Below are positions 26,277 to 35,482 of a DNA stretch of 64,000 nt, one piece after another. The stretch's first letter is position 1; every line of letters begins with the position of its first letter. Position numbers and translations under genes: made by a program. The stretch is from Pelagibacteraceae bacterium AG-365-D07 (GTDB taxonomy: Bacteria; Pseudomonadota; Alphaproteobacteria; Pelagibacterales; Pelagibacteraceae), in assembly GCA_003280005.1 (NCBI GenBank), contig QCGH01000005.1, positions 1-64,000 of the forward strand, given 5' to 3'. The notes under the pieces were generated by a model that saw nothing but the letters and a program-made list of their open reading frames with translations, had not been told where the DNA came from and made no database searches.

Positions 26277-26935
26277 GTGCGCTGACCAAATATTTTTGAA
26301 CCAATTCTAATGAAATTTGATTTAACCTCTACTGCTTGAAGATAATCATTACTCATGCCTAAACTTAAATAATTCAATTTTAATTCATCATTTTTATTTT
26401 TTACTACTTCAAAACATTTTTTAGGTTCATAATCTATTGGTGGTAGACACATTAATCCTACAACATCAAGTCCCAAATTAATGCATTCATTGTAAAGGTT
26501 GTTAACGTCTTTAACATTTACACCAGATTTGTTCGTTTCATTGCCGATATTTATTTGGATAAAGATTTTTGGTTTTTTTTTTATCTTCAATTGCTCATTC
26601 GAAATTTTGGATGCTAATTTCAAACTATCTACTGAATGTATAAAATCAAATAATTTTACAGCAAATTTAACTTTATTTGTCTGAAGCTTACCAATCATGT
26701 GAAGTTTTATTTCTTTATTTAGTTCTTTAATAGCAGACCATTTGTCTAATGCCTCTTGGACCTTGTTTTCTCCAAAATGTGTATGACCATAATCTAAGAG
26801 TGGTTTAATTTTGTCTATAGGAAAAGTTTTTGAAACAGCTATGATATTCGGATTATAGTTTTTTATTTCAAATTTAGAAATATGATTTAGTATTTCTGAT
26901 TTTAAATTTACTAAATTTTGAACTGACTCATGCAT
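26273..26935 (-). CDS. YggS-family pyridoxal-phosphate homeostasis protein
   Basis: PLP-binding TIM-barrel protein without known catalysis that buffers free pyridoxal phosphate. The PLP lysine is K36 in IIAVSKTFPIDKI. Further family segments are HFGENKVQEALDKW, HMIGKLQTNKVK, and a C-terminal LSLGMSNDYLQAV with RIGSKIFGQR. Length 220 is normal. Its ATG lies beside the ATG of the divergent ThiE-like gene (sequence CATGCAT), so its promoter must be within that gene's coding DNA. Confidence 0.93.
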   Translation of the reverse strand: MHESVQNLVNLKSEILNHISKFEIKNYNPNIIAVSKTFPIDKIKPLLDYGHTHFGENKVQEALDKWSAIKELNKEIKLHMIGKLQTNKVKFAVKLFDFIHSVDSLKLASKISNEQLKIKKKPKIFIQINIGNETNKSGVNVKDVNNLYNECINLGLDVVGLMCLPPIDYEPKKCFEVVKNKNDELKLNYLSLGMSNDYLQAVEVKSNFIRIGSKIFGQRT

Positions 26936-27460
26936 ATATCTAAACTAAAAAAATATTATTTTATTAACGAATTTAATTTTTCAAAGCTAATAAAACTAGA
27001 TAGAGATATATCTTTAATATGGAGAAGTAAACATATTGAAAAAGACAAAATAAGCATCATTCAAGCAGCTAAATTTTGCAAGAAATATAAGAGAAAATTC
27101 TTTGTTTCAAATGATTTTAAATTAGCAGTTAAATTGAATATAAATGGAGTATATATATCAGCATATAATAAGAATTTAAGACATAATAATTATAAATTTA
27201 AATCCAATTTTAAAATTATTGGCTCTGCGCACAATTACTGTGAAATTGTAATAAAAAAAATGCAAAATGTTGAAGAGATATTTATGTCTCCTATATTTAA
27301 ATATAAAAGCAGATCAGCTTTGGGACTATACAAAACTAAACTTATTTTTGATTTATTTAAGGGGCAAAAAATTGCACTCGGTGGAATAAATAAAAATAAT
27401 TTAAAACTTCTCTACCTTAATAAATATTCTGGTTTTGCTGGTATTGATTTTTTCTCGTAA
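26930..27460 (+). CDS. ThiE/TenI-like thiamine phosphate synthase family protein
   Basis: Short TIM-barrel protein, 176 residues, of the thiamine phosphate synthase/TenI family. Supporting segments are FVSNDFKLAVKLNINGVYIS (family INDR...GADGVHLG), MSPIFKYKSRSALGL (119-133, family GPIF...LG) and the phosphate-binding ALGGINKNN (149-157). It is shorter than ThiE (about 210), and the N-terminal strand carrying the pyrimidine site is weak, so it may be a TenI-like or degenerate member rather than an active ThiE. It starts head to head with yggS, overlapping it by 6 bases. Confidence 0.7.
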   Translation: MHISKLKKYYFINEFNFSKLIKLDRDISLIWRSKHIEKDKISIIQAAKFCKKYKRKFFVSNDFKLAVKLNINGVYISAYNKNLRHNNYKFKSNFKIIGSAHNYCEIVIKKMQNVEEIFMSPIFKYKSRSALGLYKTKLIFDLFKGQKIALGGINKNNLKLLYLNKYSGFAGIDFFS

Positions 27461-27489
27461 AAAAAAAGGCCCCGTAAAACGGGGCCTTT
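27459..27489 (-). terminator. Intrinsic terminator of the porin gene
   Basis: A perfect 10-bp stem, AAAGGCCCCG (27465-27474) and CGGGGCCTTT (27480-27489), with a 5-base loop. Read leftwards it is followed by a run of T, the complement of the A-run at 27459-27467. It is the strongest hairpin in the window and lies 25 bases past the porin stop. It could also stop rightward transcripts from the ThiE-like gene, though the T-run on that side is short. Confidence 0.93.
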
Positions 27490-27513
27490 AAATTATCATA
27501 TATTCTCAAATAA

Positions 27514-28428
27514 TTAGAATGAGAATGATACTGTTACACCTGCTGATGAGTTATTAGTTCCTGAAGCTCCAGCTGTGTTGTCAGTTTTGTTAGAAAAACC
27601 AGATACAGTCATCGAACCCATTGTGTATGATGCAGATACTCCTGAAGATTCTTCTTCAGCAGCTCCACCCATTTCAACATCTTGTCTACCAACTGATATT
27701 GATAGGTTTTCGTTTACTGCGAAAGATGCACCAACGTGAGTTGCATCTTCATCTGAAGTTCCTGCAGCATCGTAGTTAACTGTTGAGTCTTGGTAAGCTA
27801 CTGTTAAACCACCCATTGTATATTTTACGTACAATGTTTCGTTTTCTGAAGTAGTACCGTTATCAGCCATTCCATAACCTAGAGATAGACCATCAACCAT
27901 ATCAGATGCATCGTACTCTAAAGTCCATGAAGTGTCAGACTCTTTTGCTAATGAAGTGTGTCCAACTGATGCAGTTAAACCACCAAATGAGTTAGAAACC
28001 CAACCGATTTGGTTAGTTGAAGATACACCTGTTGATGCTAAACCATTATCATCTGCGTCAGTTACATCGTAAACTTCTTCAGATGCTGTAGGTACAACGT
28101 CACCAATTCTACCAATACCACCAGCTGTTAATGAGCTAGTAATTGATACAGTTCCCATAGTGTCAGAAGAAATAGCTATTTTTCTGTCATCCATAGTATT
28201 ACCATCTAATTCCATAGAAGTAGAAATAGACATACCACCGTCTAAATCACCACTTGCACTGAAAGTTAGAGAGTCACCGAATGAATATGGGTTAACTCCT
28301 GAGTCTGTTGAAACGTTAGTGTAACTGATAGAAGCGCCACCACTTATGCTCCAATCAGCAGCGTTTGCTGATGCAACAACCATAGTAGAAGCTAATGCAG
28401 TTAAACCAACTTTAGTTAGTTTATTCAT
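27514..28428 (-). CDS. Outer-membrane porin (gram-negative porin family)
   Basis: A classical signal peptide (residues 1-23, cleavage after ANA) is followed by alternating beta-strand sequence and a C-terminal strand ending in phenylalanine (VTVSFSF), the outer-membrane assembly signal. Length 304 fits a 16-strand general porin. Composition differs from its neighbours: glycine, serine, threonine and aspartate are high, lysine is low, and it is less AT-rich. The ribosome-binding site AAAGGAGT (28434-28441) is near consensus and rare in this window. Together with a strong terminator and a long leader, this suggests a highly expressed, separately regulated gene. Likely nutrient entry. Confidence 0.92.
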   Translation of the reverse strand: MNKLTKVGLTALASTMVVASANAADWSISGGASISYTNVSTDSGVNPYSFGDSLTFSASGDLDGGMSISTSMELDGNTMDDRKIAISSDTMGTVSITSSLTAGGIGRIGDVVPTASEEVYDVTDADDNGLASTGVSSTNQIGWVSNSFGGLTASVGHTSLAKESDTSWTLEYDASDMVDGLSLGYGMADNGTTSENETLYVKYTMGGLTVAYQDSTVNYDAAGTSDEDATHVGASFAVNENLSISVGRQDVEMGGAAEEESSGVSASYTMGSMTVSGFSNKTDNTAGASGTNNSSAGVTVSFSF

Positions 28429-28443
28429 AATATACTCCTTTGT

Positions 28444-28461
28444 TTTATAATTAATTATAAA
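28444..28461. promoter_or_regulatory. 18-bp perfect palindrome in the porin leader
   Basis: TTTATAATTAATTATAAA is a perfect palindrome just upstream of the porin ribosome-binding site, 16 bases before the ATG. It could be an operator for a dimeric regulator or an mRNA stem. Being pure A/T it could also be coincidental. Confidence 0.4.
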
Positions 28462-28625
28462 CTTCGGGATTTATAGCAAATATACTTACGTTTGTTAGTT
28501 TTCTGAGGGTCTTTGTAAAAGAAAACATTAATGTGTTGCTTTTATGCATCACCCAAAATCCCTTTATAATAAGCAATTTTTTAATATAAATACAAATAAT
28601 TTATAATATACAATATAATTTACCT
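28462..28625. promoter_or_regulatory. Divergent control region between porin and DUF3576 lipoprotein gene
   Basis: About 165 bases without a convincing ORF. This is one of the two longest non-coding stretches in a very compact window. It must hold the porin promoter and that of the DUF3576 gene. The A/T-rich side near 28580-28620 faces the lipoprotein gene. I could not choose a single -35/-10 pair with confidence. Confidence 0.5.
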
Positions 28626-29210
28626 ATGAAACCAATATTATACCTTTTTTTTATATTTCTACTAATTTTACAAAGTGGCTGTCAAGCGTTGAAATACAAA
28701 AAAGTTGATGCAAAAGAGTTTCCGCCCGATCCAAAAGAAAGAGTTAAAAAAAATCTTGAAGAAGGAAGAGGTTTCAGGCTTATGGGAAGCACCACTAAAG
28801 GAGGAACATTTGATTTTGCAAGTTCCAACCCTTTATGGAGAGCTTCACTAGATATGCTCGATTTTATGCCTTTAATTTCCGCCAATTATAGTGGGGGAAT
28901 TATAATAACAGATTGGTATAGTGAAAACGATAATCCAAATGAGTCTATCAAAATATCTGTAAGATTTCTTACCAACGAAATTAGATCAGATGCAATAGAT
29001 GTATCTGTATTTTTAAAACAGTGTTCGGGCAATCAGACAAATTGTTCGATCAGTCAAAATAATAATACATTAGTAACAGAAATTAAATCAAACATTTTGA
29101 AGAGAGCTGCAAGATACCAAAAAGATACAATTGAAAAAAACAAAAAAGAAAATCCTTATGTAGGAATTGAGTCAATTGGCGGGGATGCGCCAAAAGAAAA
29201 TAATAATTAA
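28626..29210 (+). CDS. DUF3576-type lipoprotein
   Basis: Predicted lipoprotein of 194 residues: hydrophobic leader then LLILQSGC with lipobox C19. The mature part contains NPLWRASLDMLDFMPLISANYSGG and ITDWYSENDNPNESIKI, which I recognise as the alphaproteobacterial DUF3576 family that commonly precedes leuS. Function is unknown, probably at the outer membrane. It is 18 bases from leuS and followed by another lipoprotein, lptE, in the same operon. Confidence 0.82.
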   Translation: MKPILYLFFIFLLILQSGCQALKYKKVDAKEFPPDPKERVKKNLEEGRGFRLMGSTTKGGTFDFASSNPLWRASLDMLDFMPLISANYSGGIIITDWYSENDNPNESIKISVRFLTNEIRSDAIDVSVFLKQCSGNQTNCSISQNNNTLVTEIKSNILKRAARYQKDTIEKNKKENPYVGIESIGGDAPKENNN

Positions 29211-29228
29211 GAAATTTTTTGTAGTTTT

Positions 29229-31763
29229 GTGGAAAGATATAATTTTAAATTAATTGAAGAAAAGTGGCAAAAGTACTGGGAAAAAAATAAGACCTTTAAA
29301 TCTAAAGTAGATAAATCAAAAGAAAAATATTATTGTCTCGAAATGTTTCCATACCCCTCTGGAAAAATTCATATGGGACATGTTAGGAATTATACAATAG
29401 GAGATGTATTATCAAGATTCAAAACTCTAAAAGGTTTTAATGTTTTGCATCCAATGGGTTGGGATTCTTTCGGAATGCCTGCGGAGAATGCAGCCAGACA
29501 AAATAAACAAGATCCAAAAGTCTGGACAGAAAATAATATTGAAACTATGAAGGCGCAACTAAAGCAGTTGGGTTTATCGATAGATTGGGATAGAGAAATA
29601 TCAACATGCACAAAGGAATATTATAAACATCAACAAAAATTTTTTATTGAAATGTTAAATAAAGGGTTAGTTTATAAGAAAGAGAATTATGTAAATTGGG
29701 ATCCAGTTGATGAAACAGTATTAGCTAATGAACAAGTAATTGATGGAAAGGGGTGGCGTTCTGGTGCGATAGTCGAGAGAAAGAAACTAAGTCAGTGGTT
29801 TTTTAATATATCAAAATTTGCGGACAACCTACAACAAGAGTTAGAAAATTTAGATGAATGGCCAAATAAGGTTAAGGTAATGCAACAAAATTGGATTGGT
29901 AAATCATTCGGTTGTGAAATAGACTTTGAAATTATTGGTGACCCAAATATCAAAAAGATTAAGTGTTTTACGACTAGGCCAGACACTCTTTTTGGCTTTT
30001 CGTTTCTAGCATTATCTATAGATCATCCTATTTCAAAATTATATGCAGATGACAAAGCGTTTAAACAATTTAAAGAAGAATGCTCTAAAACCGGAACCAC
30101 AGAAGAGTCTATTGCAAATGCAGAAAAAATTGGATTTAAGACAAAATTAATTGCAAAAAATCCATTAAACGAAAATCAAACTGTACCAGTTTATTTTGCG
30201 AATTTTGTTTTGATGGATTATGGATTTGGGGCTGTTTTTGGTTGCCCTGCGCATGATCAAAGAGATTTTGATTTTGCGAAGAAATATAATTTAAACATTA
30301 AAACAGTGGTAAAACCTTTAAATGAAGATGACAATTTTCAAGTTAAAGATGAAGCTTATACTGGATCAGGAATAATTATTAATTCTGATTATTTAAATAA
30401 TTTAAAAGTTCCTGAAGACTCAATTATTAAAACTATAGAAATTTTAGAGAAAAGAAAATTAGGTAAAAAAAAAATAAATTTTAGACTTAAAGATTGGGGA
30501 GTATCAAGACAAAGATACTGGGGTTGTCCAATACCAGTTTTGTACGATAATAAAGGTTCATTTATAACTGTACCTTTGGATCAATTACCAGTTACATTAC
30601 CTGAAAAAATAGATCTTAATTCAAAAGGAAATCCTTTAGCTTCTGTAGATGATTGGAGAAAAGTAAAAATAGATGGCAAAGATTATTACAGAGAAACTGA
30701 TACATTAGATACGTTTGTAGACTCATCGTGGTATTTTTTAAGATTCTGTTCTCCAAAAAATAATACTGACGCTTTCAATTACGAGGAAATCAACTACTGG
30801 ATGCCTGTAGATCAGTACATTGGAGGTGTAGAACATGCAATTTTACATTTATTGTATTCAAGGTTTTTTATGAGAGCAATTGGTTATTCAAATGATAAAT
30901 TTAAATTTAAAGAACCATTTAAAGGATTATTTACTCAAGGTATGGTTTGCCATGAGACTTATAAAGATAAAAATAATAACTGGAGAAGCCCCGATGAAGT
31001 AGAAACACTTGATGGCAAAAACTTTTTTTTAAAGTCAGATAAATCTAACAAAATTAATATTGGACCATCAGAGTCGATGTCAAAATCAAAGAAAAATACA
31101 ATTGATCCAGAAAAAATTATAAAGCTTTATGGAGCCGATGCTGTTAGATTATTTATTTTATCAGATAGCCCTCCAGAAAAAGATGTACAGTGGTCTGATC
31201 AGGGAATGCAAGCATCTTATAAGTTTGTTCAAAAACTATTTTTACAAAACCAAAAGATCCAATCTATAACTATCTTACAAAAAGAGAATGAGTCAATTGA
31301 GTTATCCAAGTTTGTGAATATCTACTTAATGAAAATTGAAAAAAACCTATCAAATTTTAATTATAATGTAATAATTGCAAATATTCACGAGGCTTACAGC
31401 TTTTTTAATCAGATTGTAAAAGAAAATAAAAATTACTCTAATTTACAAGAAGATTATATAAAATTTTTAATATCAATAACACCCGTTCTACCTCATTTAT
31501 CAAATGAATGTTTAAATATTTTTAAAATTAAAAATTATAAATGGCCGGAAATCAATAAGGAATTGTTAATTGAGGAGAAAGTAAATATAGTTGTACAAAT
31601 AAATGGAAAGAAAAGGGGAGCCATTTTTACAAAAAAAGATGTGAAAGAAGAGGATCTAATAAAAGAAATATTAAATGGTAAAAATTTTGATAAATTTTTA
31701 AAAGAGAATAATATAAAAAAACATTTTTATGTAAAAAATAGATTAATTAACTTTTTAACCTAA
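29229..31763 (+). CDS. leuS: Leucyl-tRNA synthetase
   Basis: Class Ia synthetase charging tRNA-Leu; 844 residues, normal length. The HIGH motif is [15 protein letters not shown] (HMGH at 48-51) and the KMSKS loop reads [10 protein letters not shown] near residue 617. An editing (CP1) domain lies between, with a threonine-rich TTRPDTLFG segment near 250 and [13 protein letters not shown] near 338. The C-terminal domain ends in VQINGKKRG and [13 protein letters not shown]. The start is GTG. lptE begins immediately after the stop (TAA-ATG). Confidence 0.98.
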   Translation: MERYNFKLIEEKWQKYWEKNKTFKSKVDKSKEKYYCLEMFPYPSGKIHMGHVRNYTIGDVLSRFKTLKGFNVLHPMGWDSFGMPAENAARQNKQDPKVWTENNIETMKAQLKQLGLSIDWDREISTCTKEYYKHQQKFFIEMLNKGLVYKKENYVNWDPVDETVLANEQVIDGKGWRSGAIVERKKLSQWFFNISKFADNLQQELENLDEWPNKVKVMQQNWIGKSFGCEIDFEIIGDPNIKKIKCFTTRPDTLFGFSFLALSIDHPISKLYADDKAFKQFKEECSKTGTTEESIANAEKIGFKTKLIAKNPLNENQTVPVYFANFVLMDYGFGAVFGCPAHDQRDFDFAKKYNLNIKTVVKPLNEDDNFQVKDEAYTGSGIIINSDYLNNLKVPEDSIIKTIEILEKRKLGKKKINFRLKDWGVSRQRYWGCPIPVLYDNKGSFITVPLDQLPVTLPEKIDLNSKGNPLASVDDWRKVKIDGKDYYRETDTLDTFVDSSWYFLRFCSPKNNTDAFNYEEINYWMPVDQYIGGVEHAILHLLYSRFFMRAIGYSNDKFKFKEPFKGLFTQGMVCHETYKDKNNNWRSPDEVETLDGKNFFLKSDKSNKINIGPSESMSKSKKNTIDPEKIIKLYGADAVRLFILSDSPPEKDVQWSDQGMQASYKFVQKLFLQNQKIQSITILQKENESIELSKFVNIYLMKIEKNLSNFNYNVIIANIHEAYSFFNQIVKENKNYSNLQEDYIKFLISITPVLPHLSNECLNIFKIKNYKWPEINKELLIEEKVNIVVQINGKKRGAIFTKKDVKEEDLIKEILNGKNFDKFLKENNIKKHFYVKNRLINFLT

Positions 31764-32222
31764 ATGAAAGAAATTAAAAAAATTAGCATTGTAATTATAT
31801 TAATATTAATAACAGGTTGTGGTTATACGCCTTTAATTAATTCTGAAAATAATAACTTCAACATTGAACAAATAAATTTTGAGGGTGATAGAAAAATCAA
31901 TAACTTTATACAACAAAGATTGAATAAGTTTACAAATAACAACAAGGCTTCCGTAAACTATAAAGTTTTAGTAAATTCAAAATTTGAAAAGACAGTAATT
32001 AATAAAGATTCAGCTGGTAATCCCAAAAATTACAATATTCGGATAATATCTGAAATAGAGGTTTCTTATAATGAAAACAAATTAACTAATACCTTTATAA
32101 GAGATAATTCTTTAGCTGCTCAAAAAAAGAAAATTTCAGAAAAAGAGATGGAAAAAACATATACAAAAAATCTAGCAAATTTAATAGCTGAAGATATAAT
32201 TTTCTTTTTAACAAATAAATAG
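31764..32222 (+). CDS. lptE: LPS-assembly lipoprotein LptE
   Basis: Outer-membrane lipoprotein that plugs LptD during lipopolysaccharide insertion. The lipobox is LITGCGYTPL (C19), and GCGYxPL is characteristic of LptE. The mature part is only about 130 residues and poorly conserved, as is usual. Position between leuS and holA is the canonical proteobacterial one. It starts directly at the leuS stop and ends 3 bases before holA, implying one transcript. Presence implies an LPS-type outer membrane. Confidence 0.88.
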   Translation: MKEIKKISIVIILILITGCGYTPLINSENNNFNIEQINFEGDRKINNFIQQRLNKFTNNNKASVNYKVLVNSKFEKTVINKDSAGNPKNYNIRIISEIEVSYNENKLTNTFIRDNSLAAQKKKISEKEMEKTYTKNLANLIAEDIIFFLTNK

Positions 32223-32225
32223 CAA

Positions 32226-33221
32226 ATGATAATAAAGTCATTTAATTTGAATGAACTTAAAGTAAATAAATCAAATTTCTTACTATTCTATGGTGTAAAC
32301 GAAGGTCACAAAAACGAAGTTATTAACAACGTTTATTTAGATACATTTAAAGGTGAGATAATAAAATACGATGAAAGTCAAATTCTAGAGAATAAAGAAA
32401 GTTTCTTAGAGAACTGCTTTAATGAATCCTTATTCAGCGAGGAAAAAATAATTATAATAAATAGAGTTACTGCAAAAATGTTTGATATAACTAATCAATT
32501 AGTTGAAAGAGAATTAATAAATAAAAAAATAATATTTAAGGCAGGAATTTTAGATAAAAAATCGAAAATAAGAACATTATTTGAAAAAAATAAAAACTTA
32601 GTGTGTATTCCATTTTATGAGGATAACAATTCTACACTTTATAAAATTGCGTTTGAACTTTTCAAATTAAATAATATTTCAATATCTAGTGAAAATATTA
32701 ATCTTATAGTTGAAAGTTGCTCTAATGATAGAGAAAATCTTAAAAATGAAATGAATAAAATTTTAAATTTTTGTTACAAAAAAGATAAGATTAGTAGAGA
32801 AGAAATAATCAAACTAACTAACTTGCATGAAGATGAAAATTATTTTGAGTTGGTAGACAATTGTCTTGCAAAAAATCATAATAAAGTACGTAAGATTATT
32901 AATAGTAACTCTTTTACAAAGACAGAAACTATAATTATAATTAGGTCATTTCTTTCAAGAATTAAAAGATTAATTGGATTAAAAAAACAATCTCTGAAAA
33001 CTAAGAATATATCAGAGACAATTAATAATTTTAGACCTTTGATATTTTGGAAAGACAAAGATATTGTCGAGAAACAAATCAACAGCTGGACTATAAAAGA
33101 GGTTGATAAATTGCTCGAAGATTTATTAAAATTGGAAATAGATACTAAAAAAAACTACGATATATCAACAAATTTAATTTTTGACTTTATTTTAAATATA
33201 TCAACTAAAGCTAATAATTAG
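32226..33221 (+). CDS. holA: DNA polymerase III delta subunit
   Basis: Clamp-loader subunit that opens the sliding clamp. The 331 residues follow the delta layout: an N-terminal domain (LLFYGVNEGHKNEVINNVY in place of the usual LxYGxDxGL), a central AAA-like region without Walker motifs, and a helical C-terminal domain. Sequence conservation is low, so position after leuS-lptE is important support. The last 11 bases overlap the convergent parB. Confidence 0.86.
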   Translation: MIIKSFNLNELKVNKSNFLLFYGVNEGHKNEVINNVYLDTFKGEIIKYDESQILENKESFLENCFNESLFSEEKIIIINRVTAKMFDITNQLVERELINKKIIFKAGILDKKSKIRTLFEKNKNLVCIPFYEDNNSTLYKIAFELFKLNNISISSENINLIVESCSNDRENLKNEMNKILNFCYKKDKISREEIIKLTNLHEDENYFELVDNCLAKNHNKVRKIINSNSFTKTETIIIIRSFLSRIKRLIGLKKQSLKTKNISETINNFRPLIFWKDKDIVEKQINSWTIKEVDKLLEDLLKLEIDTKKNYDISTNLIFDFILNISTKANN

Positions 33222-34053
33222 CTTTTATTACCATAACTAATCTATCAAGCTGATCTGTATTACTGTACTCAAATGAAAGTGTACCTTTATTATTTTTCTT
33301 GTGATAAATCTTAGCTTGAAGTCCAGTTTTCTCTTGTAAGCTTTTCTCTAGAGCTTTGATATTGCTATCACTTGTGATTATTTTAAATTTTTTTGGAGAT
33401 TTATAAATTCTTACTAAATTTTCAGCTTGTCTAACCGATAATTTTTTATCTATAATTTTTTTTGCAATCGAATAACAATTTTCAAGACCAACTAATACTT
33501 TGGCATGTCCTTGGGATAATTTTTTGTTTTCTACAAATTTAAGTACCTCGTTTGGCAATGACAACAACCTTATACAGTTGGTTATATGTGCTCTACTTTT
33601 GCCAATAAATTTTGCAACTTTATCTTGATCATACTGGAATTCATTAATTAATCTTTTATAACCATTTGCTTCTTCAATGGGATTAAGATCATCCCTTTGA
33701 ACATTTTCCACAATTGCGAACTCCAAAGATTTTAAGTCGTCTGCTTCTACTTCAACAATTGGCACTTCATGCAAGCCTGCATTTTGTGCGGCCTGCCATC
33801 TTCTTTCACCAGCAATAATTTCGTATTTATCAGATTGTTTTCTGACTATAATCGGCTGAATAATACCCCTTTCTCTAATAGAGTTCGTTAGTTCATCCAA
33901 ATTTTCTTTATCAAAGTTTTTTCTTGGTTGATTTTTATTTCTAATAATTGAGCTAATTAAAACCTTATTTGATTTAGGAGACTCTTTATTATCTCCAATC
34001 AAAGAAGATAAACCCCTACCCAACCCCTTTTTTAATTTAATTGTATTTGTCAT
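33211..34053 (-). CDS. parB: Chromosome-partitioning protein ParB
   Basis: CTP-dependent DNA clamp that loads at parS near the replication origin. The N terminus KKGLGRGLSSLIGD is the usual ParA-contacting motif. Conserved boxes include RNKNQPRKNFD, the ParB motif AGERRWQAAQNAGL, and the helix-turn-helix VAKFIGKSRAHITNCIRLL. Length 280 is normal. It overlaps parA by 4 bases. A perfect parS site lies 1.4 kb away inside rsmG, in keeping with function here. Confidence 0.97.
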   Translation of the reverse strand: MTNTIKLKKGLGRGLSSLIGDNKESPKSNKVLISSIIRNKNQPRKNFDKENLDELTNSIRERGIIQPIIVRKQSDKYEIIAGERRWQAAQNAGLHEVPIVEVEADDLKSLEFAIVENVQRDDLNPIEEANGYKRLINEFQYDQDKVAKFIGKSRAHITNCIRLLSLPNEVLKFVENKKLSQGHAKVLVGLENCYSIAKKIIDKKLSVRQAENLVRIYKSPKKFKIITSDSNIKALEKSLQEKTGLQAKIYHKKNNKGTLSFEYSNTDQLDRLVMVIKANY

Positions 34054-34850
34054 GCTGCGCTTTCCATTATTTTTTCTTGATCAATAAATTCATTTGTAAA
34101 ACTTAAATATGATTTGCTGCCTGGGCAAGATTTGTCATAGAATAAAACAGGCATTCCATGCGAAGGTGCTTCTGACAATCTTACATTTCTTGGTACTACA
34201 GTTTGATACACTTTTTCTTTAAAATATTCCCTGGCTTCTTTTTCGACTTCAGCCGATAGTTTATTCCTTTTATCATACATAGTTAATAATATTCCTCTAA
34301 TTAACAGATCCGGGTTAAGATTATTTTTGATTCTCTCGATTGTTTTCATAAGTTGAGTAACGCCCTCTAATGCAAAAAATTCTGTTTGGAGAGGTACTAA
34401 AAGTGATTCAGAAGCAACCAGTGCCATAATTGTAAGTAGACTTAATGAGGGTGGACAATCAATCAATATATGACTGTATTGACCTCCAGAATCATTTAAA
34501 TAAGCCATTATTTGCTCATTTAGTATAAAAGCTCTTTTCGCATCACCAGCAGTCTCAACTTCTAAACCAGATAAATCTACATTTGAAGTTATTAGATCAA
34601 GATTTTCAAATTTTGTTATCTCTATAACTTCTGATAATTTTTTAGCACCGTTTAAAACACTATAAATAGATTTTTCTGAATTTTCTAAATTAGATAGTCC
34701 TAATCCTGTTGTGGCATTTCCTTGAGGGTCAAGATCAATCACTAAAACTTTTTTTCCTTGCATGCTTAGACCTGCAGCTAAATTTATTACTGTAGTTGTT
34801 TTTCCAACTCCTCCCTTTTGATTTATTATGGAAATTATTTTCTCTTTCAT
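34050..34850 (-). CDS. parA: Chromosome-partitioning ATPase ParA
   Basis: Walker-type ATPase that moves ParB-parS complexes during segregation. The deviant Walker A box is QKGGVGKTTT (residues 11-20), with DLDPQGNATTG near 39-49 and IDCPPSLSLLT near 130. Length 266 is standard for chromosomal ParA/Soj. It lies between rsmG and parB with 4-base overlaps on each side, giving rsmG-parA-parB in the classical origin-proximal order. Confidence 0.97.
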   Translation of the reverse strand: MKEKIISIINQKGGVGKTTTVINLAAGLSMQGKKVLVIDLDPQGNATTGLGLSNLENSEKSIYSVLNGAKKLSEVIEITKFENLDLITSNVDLSGLEVETAGDAKRAFILNEQIMAYLNDSGGQYSHILIDCPPSLSLLTIMALVASESLLVPLQTEFFALEGVTQLMKTIERIKNNLNPDLLIRGILLTMYDKRNKLSAEVEKEAREYFKEKVYQTVVPRNVRLSEAPSHGMPVLFYDKSCPGSKSYLSFTNEFIDQEKIMESAA

Positions 34851-35482
34851 TTTTTTTTAAGATTTTGAATTTTTATTATTGTTGAATTTATACTTGTTAT
34901 ACTTTTTTTTTCTTCGTACTCAAACTGCCATTCCTTCATGGCTTTTTTTAAAACTTCTTTTCCGTTTTTTCCTAAAAATAAAATTACCTCATGAAAAGAT
35001 TTGAAATTATTATATATAAGTTTTAAAATTATGGGTAACGGCTTGAAAGCTCTTGCCACAATGATATCTGAGAGCAAGTTTTTTTCTTCGAAAATATCTT
35101 TTTGCAATACTTGAACATTTAAATCAAATTTATTAGTAACATCTTTTAAGAATTTACTTTTATGGAAACTTTTTTCATAAAGTATAAACTTCATATCGGA
35201 CTTTTTATGTTTCATAATTATAGCTAGCACAATTCCTGGAAGACCTGGTCCAGATCCTAAATCTATGCATGTAGGCATATTAATATCAATTAAATCAATG
35301 ATTTGCGCACTATCAATTATATGTCTCTCTTTTGATATTTTTTCACTTTCTCTGCTAATTAAGTTAACTTCCTTATTTCTTTCTATAATAATTTTTCTGA
35401 ATGCCTCAAGATCTGGGAATGTTTCACGTGAAACATTTAGAGACTCCAAACAGGAATAATTTAAAATATTCGAATCAATCAA
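34847..35482 (-). CDS. rsmG: 16S rRNA (guanine527-N7)-methyltransferase
   Basis: Methylates G527 of 16S rRNA with SAM. The SAM-binding motif is [13 protein letters not shown] at residues 74-86, with NLISRESE near 40 (family NLT-type segment). Length 211 is normal. The segment NVSRETF (16-22) is encoded by a perfect parS site, a known dual use of this gene in many bacteria. It is flanked by mnmG and parA with 4-base overlaps. Confidence 0.95.
   Translation of the reverse strand: MIDSNILNYSCLESLNVSRETFPDLEAFRKIIIERNKEVNLISRESEKISKERHIIDSAQIIDLIDINMPTCIDLGSGPGLPGIVLAIIMKHKKSDMKFILYEKSFHKSKFLKDVTNKFDLNVQVLQKDIFEEKNLLSDIIVARAFKPLPIILKLIYNNFKSFHEVILFLGKNGKEVLKKAMKEWQFEYEEKKSITSINSTIIKIQNLKKK
35420..35435. 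promoter_or_regulatory. parS centromere site inside rsmG
   Basis: TGTTTCACGTGAAACA, the canonical 16-bp parS palindrome, without mismatch. It encodes NVSRETF of RsmG in the leftward frame. ParB, encoded 1.4 kb away, should nucleate here. It is the only perfect copy I found in the window and is about 7 kb from the candidate origin. Confidence 0.97.
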
